A DNA stretch of 64,000 bases from Gemmatimonadota bacterium (GTDB lineage Bacteria; Gemmatimonadota; Gemmatimonadetes; Longimicrobiales; Gaopeijiaceae): NCBI GenBank assembly GCA_027623325.1, contig JAQBXY010000006.1:62001-126000 (forward strand). The letters are read 5' to 3'. Below, in pieces: positions 53,997 to 64,000 of the stretch (positions within the stretch are counted from its first letter, which is position 1; each line of letters opens with the position of its first letter). The translations under genes and the position numbers were made by a program. The notes under the pieces are model-generated. The model was given only the letters and a program-made list of their open reading frames with translations. It was not told the origin of the DNA and searched no databases.

Positions 53997-54069
53997 GCTG
54001 GCGTAGCTCAATTGGTAGAGCAGCTGATTTGTAATCAGCAGGTTGGGGGTTCAAGTCCCTTCGCCAGCT
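53997..54069 (+). tRNA. tRNA-Thr (anticodon TGT)
   Basis: Acceptor GCTGGCG/CGCCAGC (7 bp), D-arm AGCTCAATTGGTAGAGC, anticodon arm CTGATTTGTAATCAG with TGT, T-arm GGTTCAAGTCC. The 3' CCA is not encoded. Same position as thrU in the E. coli tRNA-tufB operon. Confidence 0.95.
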
Positions 54070-54188
54070 TCCTGGGAACCGTGTGGGAACGTGCGTTTCG
54101 AGCCTTCAAAAGGCCCTGAAATCACAGAGGTTTCGACCCTTTACGCCTCCCTGACCGCCGGTTACCTTTCATAGCTCGTTCGTAAAGC

Positions 54189-54220
54189 AGCCGCTCCTAC
54201 TATTACGGGGCGGCTCTTTT
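54189..54220 (+). terminator. Terminator-like hairpin between tRNA-Thr and tRNA-Tyr
   Basis: AGCCGCTCC (54189-54197) pairs with GGGGCGGCT (54207-54215, one G-T wobble), loop TACTATTAC, then CTTTT. Confidence 0.7.
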
Positions 54221-54287
54221 CCACGTTCGGAGGATCGTGGTTGAGTCGGTCGAGCGTTCCGCGGCAGCGCTTTCGGGAACGGCATCA

Positions 54288-54369
54288 GGTGGGGTACCGA
54301 AGCGGTCAAACGGGGCAGACTGTAAATCTGCTGGCATAGCCTTCGGAGGTTCGAATCCTCCCCCCACCA
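54288..54369 (+). tRNA. tRNA-Tyr (anticodon GTA)
   Basis: Acceptor GGTGGGG/CCCCACC, anticodon arm CAGACTGTAAATCTG with GTA, a long variable arm (class II), T-arm GGAGGTTCGAATCCTCC. CCA is not encoded. Confidence 0.95.
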
Positions 54370-54389
54370 TAGAAGAAAAGATTTTCGAG

Positions 54390-54463
54390 GCGGGAGTAGC
54401 TCAGTTGGCTAGAGCATCAGCCTTCCAAGCTGAGGGTCGCGGGTTCGAGTCCCGTCTCCCGCT
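54390..54463 (+). tRNA. tRNA-Gly (anticodon TCC)
   Basis: Acceptor GCGGGAG/CTCCCGC, D-arm AGCTCAGTTGGCTAGAGC, anticodon arm CAGCCTTCCAAGCTG with TCC, T-arm GCGGGTTCGAGTCCCGT. CCA is not encoded. Confidence 0.95.
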
Positions 54464-54491
54464 CTGCAGGGCCCGGCGGGAGCCGGAGCGC

Positions 54492-54563
<72 letters not shown>

Positions 54564-54634
54564 TGTACGTGAAGTTTCGTCGCGGGGCACTACGTCCCGT
54601 CTTGCGGAATCCTAAGGATCAGAAGAGGACAGCG

Positions 54635-55825
<1,191 letters not shown>

Positions 55826-55845
55826 TTGAAGCGTAGAGGGGGCGC

Positions 55846-55914
55846 GTGAGCGCTGTCTCTCTCCGCGACTTGGACGGCACCAGCCGTAGAGTCGCTCCGA
55901 GAGACATGGCTCAC
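55846..55914 (+). ncRNA. 69-nt four-helix hairpin between tuf and rpmG
   Basis: Four successive perfect helices nest on one axis: GTGAGC/GCTCAC, GTCTCTC/GAGAGAC, GCGAC/GTCGC and ACGGC/GCCGT, separated by small internal loops (GCT/ATG, TCC/TCC, TTGG/AGA) and capped by ACCA. 23 base pairs in total. No T-run follows, so it is not a simple terminator. It may be an RNase processing site or a regulatory RNA element. Confidence 0.6.
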
Positions 55915-55968
55915 GGCCACGGCAGCGTGACACAGTAGCAACACAGCAGGGCGCCACAGGAGGCTTTG

Positions 55969-56121
55969 ATGCCGCGCGATAAAGTGATTCTCGCCTGTCA
56001 GGACTGTCAGGAGAGGAACTACAATACGATGAAGAACAAAAGGCTTCACCCTGAGCGGGTTGAGTACCGCAAGTATTGCCCGCGTTGTCGCACGCACCAG
56101 ACGCACAAGGAAACCAAGTAG
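55969..56121 (+). CDS. rpmG: 50S ribosomal protein L33
   Basis: Too short for the ORF track. ATG 55969 with AGGAGG upstream reads [21 protein letters not shown], then [28 protein letters not shown], 50 aa. Two CxxC pairs (ACQDC, CPRC) show the zinc-binding form. rpmG between tuf and secE is a widespread bacterial arrangement. Its TAG overlaps the secE start (GTG at 56121). Confidence 0.95.
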   Translation: MPRDKVILACQDCQERNYNTMKNKRLHPERVEYRKYCPRCRTHQTHKETK

Positions 56122-56333
56122 TGTCGGCTGTCGAGCGGCTCAAGGACACGCGGACGTTCATTGAGGAGTGCTGGATCGAACTCCAAAAGGTGACGTGGCC
56201 GGATCAGGATCAGCTCCGCAGCGCGACGCTGGTGGTGATCCTGTTCACGATCGTCATTTCGGCAATCATCTGGCTTATGGATAAGAGTGTGAGCTGGGTT
56301 ATCGGGTCCATCATGGGCCTATTCGGGGCTTAG
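56121..56333 (+). CDS. secE: Preprotein translocase subunit SecE
   Basis: GTG 56121 shares one base with the rpmG stop. 70 aa: a basic/amphipathic helix with the SecE motif EELQKVTWPDQDQLRSAT (FIEECWIELQKVTWP here), then one membrane helix LVVILFTIVISAIIWLMDK. Stabilises SecY in the protein-export channel. The track start at 56076 lies in rpmG. Confidence 0.95.
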   Translation: MSAVERLKDTRTFIEECWIELQKVTWPDQDQLRSATLVVILFTIVISAIIWLMDKSVSWVIGSIMGLFGA

Positions 56334-56343
56334 GGTGACGACG

Positions 56344-56886
56344 ATGGCTGACACTCACTGGTACGCGGTTCAGACCTATTCCGGGCACGAGAATAAGGTC
56401 CAGAAGCTGATTCAGCGGAAAATCGAGGACGAGCCAGGTGATGAGGAGCAAGGCGAGATCCTCGAGGTGTTGGTGCCGACTCAGGAAGTCATGGAGATCC
56501 GCAACGGGAAGCGGGTGACTGTCACGCGGCGGCTGTATCCCGGGTACGTGTTGGTGCACATGGCCATGAATGAGCGGACCACGCACGTGATCAACAACGT
56601 GCAAGGAGTCATCAAATTCGTGGGATCGGGGCAGTCGCCACAGCCTCTTCGCGAAGAGGAGATCAACAAGATCCTCGGTGTGGAGGTGGCAGCCGAGGAG
56701 AAGGCGCAGGCTGAGATCCCGTTCCATGTCGGCCAAGTGGTCGAAGTTACGAAGGGACCGTTCACGGACTTCAGTGGAACGGTGCAGGACGTTTACCCGG
56801 ACAAGGGCAAAGTGAAGGTCGAGGTGGCGCTCTTTGGGCGGCCGACCTCGGTTGAACTCGACTATACGGACCTGAAGGGATACTAG
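56344..56886 (+). CDS. nusG: Transcription termination/antitermination factor NusG
   Basis: ATG 56344 preferred: AGGG lies 8 bases upstream. 180 aa. NGN domain MADTHWYAVQTYSGHENKVQKLIQ, RRLYPGYVLVHM, NNVQGVIKFVGSGQSPQPL; KOW domain FHVGQVVEVTKGPFTDFSGTVQDV. It binds RNA polymerase and affects pausing and Rho termination. It starts directly after secE. Confidence 0.97.
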   Translation: MADTHWYAVQTYSGHENKVQKLIQRKIEDEPGDEEQGEILEVLVPTQEVMEIRNGKRVTVTRRLYPGYVLVHMAMNERTTHVINNVQGVIKFVGSGQSPQPLREEEINKILGVEVAAEEKAQAEIPFHVGQVVEVTKGPFTDFSGTVQDVYPDKGKVKVEVALFGRPTSVELDYTDLKGY

Positions 56887-56889
56887 GGC

Positions 56890-57315
56890 ATGGCTAAGAA
56901 GGTAATCGGGTTCATCAAGCTCCATGTGACGGGCGGGCAGGCCAATCCAGCCCCCCCGGTGGGCCCCGCGCTGGGTCAGCACGGCGTCAACATCATGGAG
57001 TTTTGCAAGCAGTTCAATGCGAGGACCCAAGACAAACACGGCATCACCACGCCGGTGGAAATCACGGTCTTCGCGGATCGCTCTTTCACGTTCATCACCA
57101 AGACGCCTCCCGCAGCAGTGCTGATCAAGCGGGCGGTAGGGCTTCCCAAGGGCTCGCCGGTGCCGAACCGTGACAAAGTGGGCAAGATCACTCGGGCGCA
57201 GTTGACCGAGATCGCTCACACCAAGATGGAAGACCTCAACGCGAACGACCTCGACTCTGCGATCGACATGATCGCGGGAACGGCTCGTTCGATGGGGATT
57301 GTCGTAGAAGGATAG
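56890..57315 (+). CDS. rplK: 50S ribosomal protein L11
   Basis: 141 aa, starting 3 bp after nus[57 protein letters not shown], and [25 protein letters not shown] are diagnostic. Part of the GTPase centre of the ribosome. Confidence 0.98.
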   Translation: MAKKVIGFIKLHVTGGQANPAPPVGPALGQHGVNIMEFCKQFNARTQDKHGITTPVEITVFADRSFTFITKTPPAAVLIKRAVGLPKGSPVPNRDKVGKITRAQLTEIAHTKMEDLNANDLDSAIDMIAGTARSMGIVVEG

Positions 57316-57345
57316 CTTTCCGGGGTTTGACCCCGGGCCCGTGCA

Positions 57346-57372
57346 CCACCGACTGAGAGCCGTCAGCGGTGG
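57346..57372 (+). promoter_or_regulatory. RNA hairpin between rplK and rplA (possible alternative to the L1 site)
   Basis: CCACCG-a-CTGA-GAGCCG-TCAG-CGGTGG forms a stem of 10 bp with a one-base bulge. Its 3' arm shares GGTGG with the candidate L1-binding element, so the two folds exclude each other. A further hairpin CCGGGGT-TTG-ACCCCGG precedes it at 57320-57336. Confidence 0.5.
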
Positions 57373-57398
57373 GAGGGTTTACGAACCGGCTCGATGAC
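57369..57398 (+). promoter_or_regulatory. Candidate ribosomal protein L1 autoregulatory site before rplA
   Basis: GGTGGGAGGGTTTACGAACC followed by GGCTCGATGA folds as GAG/CTC and GGTT-TACG-AACC around a small internal loop. GGTGGGAGG matches the L1-binding strand of 23S rRNA (GGUGGGAGGCUUUGAAG in E. coli), and GATGA is the usual partner loop. It ends 3 bases before rplA, so L1 binding would block its translation. Confidence 0.6.
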
Positions 57399-57401
57399 AG
57401 G

Positions 57402-58097
57402 ATGCCAAAAACAGGTAAGCGTTACTCTGCCGCGCGCTCGAGCGTGCCGGCGGGTACTAAGTTGCCTCCGGAGGAGGCGGTGAAGCTCGTAAAGGAGCTC
57501 GCCTCTGCGAAGTTCGACGAATCCGTCGATGTCGCGACTCGTCTCGGAGTGGATCCGCGAAAGGCGGACCAACTCGTTCGGGGTACTGTGGTGCTCCCCC
57601 ACGGAACAGGTAAGGCTGTCCGTGTTCTTGTGATCGCACAGGGCGAAAAGCAAGCGGAGGCCACTGCGGCTGGAGCCGACTACGTCGGCGTCGAGTTCGT
57701 CGAGAAGATCCAGGCTGGATGGCTCGACTTCGATGTCTGCGTTGTCACGCCTGACCTCATGGGTAAGGTGGGGCCGCTCGGACGTCTGCTCGGCCCACGC
57801 GGCCTCATGCCGACGCCGAAGGCGGGAACGGTGACGTTCGATATCGGGCGTGCCGTTCAGGAGATCAAGGCGGGTAAGATCGAGTTCCGGGTGGACAAGA
57901 CCGGAAACGTCCACGCGCCGATCGGGAAGGTCTCCTTCACTGAGGAACAGCTCAGCGAGAACCTGAACGCCTTCATGGACCAGATTGTTCGAGCCAAGCC
58001 CTCGGGCGCAAAGGGTACGTACCTCCGGAGCGTCACCGTCTCCAGCACGATGGGGCCGGGCGTGGCTATCGACCTGAACCAATACAGGAGAGCCTAG
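57402..58097 (+). CDS. rplA: 50S ribosomal protein L1
   Basis: ATG 57402 ([15 protein letters not shown]); track start is 33 bp earlier. 231 aa. Motifs: [61 protein letters not shown], and [23 protein letters not shown]. Binds 23S rRNA at the L1 stalk and represses its own mRNA; see the RNA element upstream. Confidence 0.98.
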   Translation: MPKTGKRYSAARSSVPAGTKLPPEEAVKLVKELASAKFDESVDVATRLGVDPRKADQLVRGTVVLPHGTGKAVRVLVIAQGEKQAEATAAGADYVGVEFVEKIQAGWLDFDVCVVTPDLMGKVGPLGRLLGPRGLMPTPKAGTVTFDIGRAVQEIKAGKIEFRVDKTGNVHAPIGKVSFTEEQLSENLNAFMDQIVRAKPSGAKGTYLRSVTVSSTMGPGVAIDLNQYRRA

Positions 58098-58628
58098 ATG
58101 GATCGTACTCAGAAAGAGTCGTTCGTCGCGGAGCTCCAGGAGCGCATCGATCGCGCACCGGTCCTCTACCTGACGGATTTCACAGGACTGAGCGTCAAGG
58201 CGATGACGGAGCTTCGGAGTTCTCTCCGTAAATCCGGGGCGGAGTACGTTGTCGTCAAGAACCGCCTGGCCAAGCGCATCTTCACCGCGTCAGACTCACT
58301 TCCCGATATAACGGGCAGTCTGAAGGGCCCCACGGGTCTTGTCTTTGGCTACGGAGACGCCGTCGCGCCAGCGAAAGCACTCAGTGACTTCGCGAACGCG
58401 AACGACAAGCGGCCAGTGTTCAAGCTCGGCATCATGGACAACAAGATTCTCCAGCCCGAACAGCTGGAGAAAATCGCGAAGCTTCCGTCGCGAGAGCGGT
58501 TGCTGGCTGAGCTGGTCGGTGCCCTCGAGGCACCCATGGCAGCGCTGGCGTCCGTATTGGAAGCGAAGCTGCAGGAGACAGCCGGACTGCTCGAGGCTCT
58601 CAAGGTGGAGCGCGAACAGGCAGGCTGA
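58098..58628 (+). CDS. rplJ: 50S ribosomal protein L10
   Basis: 176 aa, directly abutting rplA. VLYLTDFTGLSVKAMTELRSSLRKSGAEYVVVKNRLAKR and KGPTGLVFGYGDAVAPAKAL mark L10. C-terminal helices (LASVLEAKLQETAGLLEALKVERE) bind L7/L12 dimers. The classic L10 leader would lie within rplA because no gap exists. Confidence 0.98.
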   Translation: MDRTQKESFVAELQERIDRAPVLYLTDFTGLSVKAMTELRSSLRKSGAEYVVVKNRLAKRIFTASDSLPDITGSLKGPTGLVFGYGDAVAPAKALSDFANANDKRPVFKLGIMDNKILQPEQLEKIAKLPSRERLLAELVGALEAPMAALASVLEAKLQETAGLLEALKVEREQAG

Positions 58629-58736
58629 GCCCGCGTCCAGGGCGAGTAGGCGGGGCGCGGGCGCGTCCCTTGTAACCAACATGGTCCAACCCATCACCGG
58701 CGCGGCGCTGGTGAGCATCAGGAGGAAGCAGGAAAA

Positions 58737-59111
58737 ATGGCGAAACAGGAAGAGCTGCTCGAAACCATCGGTAACATGACCGTTCTCGAGCTCTCCGAGT
58801 TCGTTGACGCCTTCAAGGTCAAGTTCAACGTCACGGCGGTGGTCGCGCCCATGGCTATGCCCGGCGGAGCCGCTGGTGGCGAGGCCGTCGTTGAAGAGAA
58901 GGACGAATTCGACGTCGTTCTCGAGGGCGTGGGCGACAAGAAGATCCAGGTCATCAAGGTGGTGCGCGAGCTCACCGGGTTGGGTCTGAAGGAGGCCAAG
59001 GAATTGGTCGACGGAGCGCCGAACACGGTTAAGGAGGCGGCCACGAAGCAGCAGGCCAATGATATGAAGGCCAAACTCGAGGAAGTCGGCGCCACCGTCG
59101 CCCTCAAGTAA
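58737..59111 (+). CDS. rplL: 50S ribosomal protein L7/L12
   Basis: 124 aa with AGGAGGAAG upstream, a strong ribosome-binding site fitting its high copy number. N-terminal dimer helix ([22 protein letters not shown]), a glycine/alanine hinge, and the C-terminal domain [42 protein letters not shown]. It recruits elongation factors. Confidence 0.98.
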   Translation: MAKQEELLETIGNMTVLELSEFVDAFKVKFNVTAVVAPMAMPGGAAGGEAVVEEKDEFDVVLEGVGDKKIQVIKVVRELTGLGLKEAKELVDGAPNTVKEAATKQQANDMKAKLEEVGATVALK

Positions 59112-59151
59112 TTAAATCCGGAGCGAGCCGCTTGACGGCGAACGCACTGGG

Positions 59152-59168
59152 CGCGGCACCGTGCCGCG
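59152..59168 (+). promoter_or_regulatory. GC-rich hairpin in the rplL-rpoB gap (possible attenuator)
   Basis: CGCGGCAC-C-GTGCCGCG is a perfect palindrome in the 144-bp gap, in the position where E. coli has its rpoB attenuator. The T-run is weak (TTGC). Confidence 0.4.
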
Positions 59169-59255
59169 TTGCAACTCGGGCTAGCGCGGGTCCCGGCTGC
59201 GAGTACTCTTCTTCGGGGGGGTGCCTGCAGTCCGGGCCTCGTGCGCTTGTCCCAT

Positions 59256-64000
<4,745 letters not shown>

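Noticed and set aside
55826-55968. tRNA-Trp between tuf and rpmG, as in many bacteria
   Set aside because: No cloverleaf or CCA anticodon arm; the paired segments form a single long hairpin instead.

Overview
The window reads as a chromosomal segment from a high-GC, Gram-negative, heterotrophic bacterium. Lipoprotein and Tat signals, an outer-membrane barrel, a stand-alone MacB/ADOP-type permease, a DUF2723 membrane protein, a fused branched-chain E1 and a B12-dependent ribonucleotide reductase together resemble Gemmatimonadota or a close relative. This is inference from gene content; no 16S rRNA gene is present. Coding density is very high, and stop/start overlaps of 4 bases (ATGA, GTGA, TTGA) are frequent. 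I see no phage, insertion sequence or CRISPR array.

Layout. 1-7.8 kb: an alpha/beta hydrolase cut by the left edge, an exported RidA-like protein, a Tat-type PLP enzyme, a sorbosone-dehydrogenase-like propeller, a DUF2723 protein, a MoeB-rhodanese fusion, a 5'-only remnant of a type II NADH dehydrogenase and a small outer-membrane protein. 7.8-9.9 kb (minus): fused E1 alpha/beta of a 2-oxo acid dehydrogenase. 10.2-15.8 kb: one long plus-strand operon (small protein, GspG-like protein, DedA, CoaE-PHP fusion, NrnA-like DHH protein, unknown protein, Fur, agmatinase). 16-20.8 kb: ADOP permease with terminator, phospholipase D family protein and CcdA. 20.8-24.4 kb (minus): ABC exporter and gamma-glutamyltransferase lipoprotein. 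24.5-30.8 kb: MurQ, a membrane glycosyltransferase-like protein, an unknown minus-strand protein and a 1031-aa protease/propeller/barrel protein. 30.8-33.7 kb: nrdJ with an elaborate control region. 33.8-42.3 kb: TPR protein, PhoX, M28 protease/glutaminyl cyclase, nitrilase, ornithine aminotransferase, YggX-like protein, FabH, DksA-like protein, RNase D. 42.5-53.7 kb: pyruvate kinase, MBL hydrolase, Pgi, YtxH, BrkB, then the overlapping series smpB-amidase-lipoprotein-pyrD-pyrF followed by cysS. 54-64 kb: tRNA-Thr, tRNA-Tyr, tRNA-Gly, tRNA-Thr, tuf, rpmG, secE, nusG, rplK, rplA, rplJ, rplL, rpoB, rpoC (cut by the right edge), the order also found in E. coli around tufB.

The most informative parts are regulatory. 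nrdJ has a near-consensus sigma-70-type promoter carrying two NrdR-like boxes 31 bp apart, a leader terminator and three DnaA boxes. rocD has a TATAAT promoter followed by an ArgR-like box. An RNA element resembling the 23S rRNA L1-binding site sits directly before rplA. A 69-nt multi-helix hairpin lies between tuf and rpmG. The most unusual proteins are the CoaE-PHP fusion and the protease/propeller/barrel protein. I did not find a clearly new multi-gene system; the nrdJ control region and the tuf-rpmG structure are the best candidates for undescribed biology.
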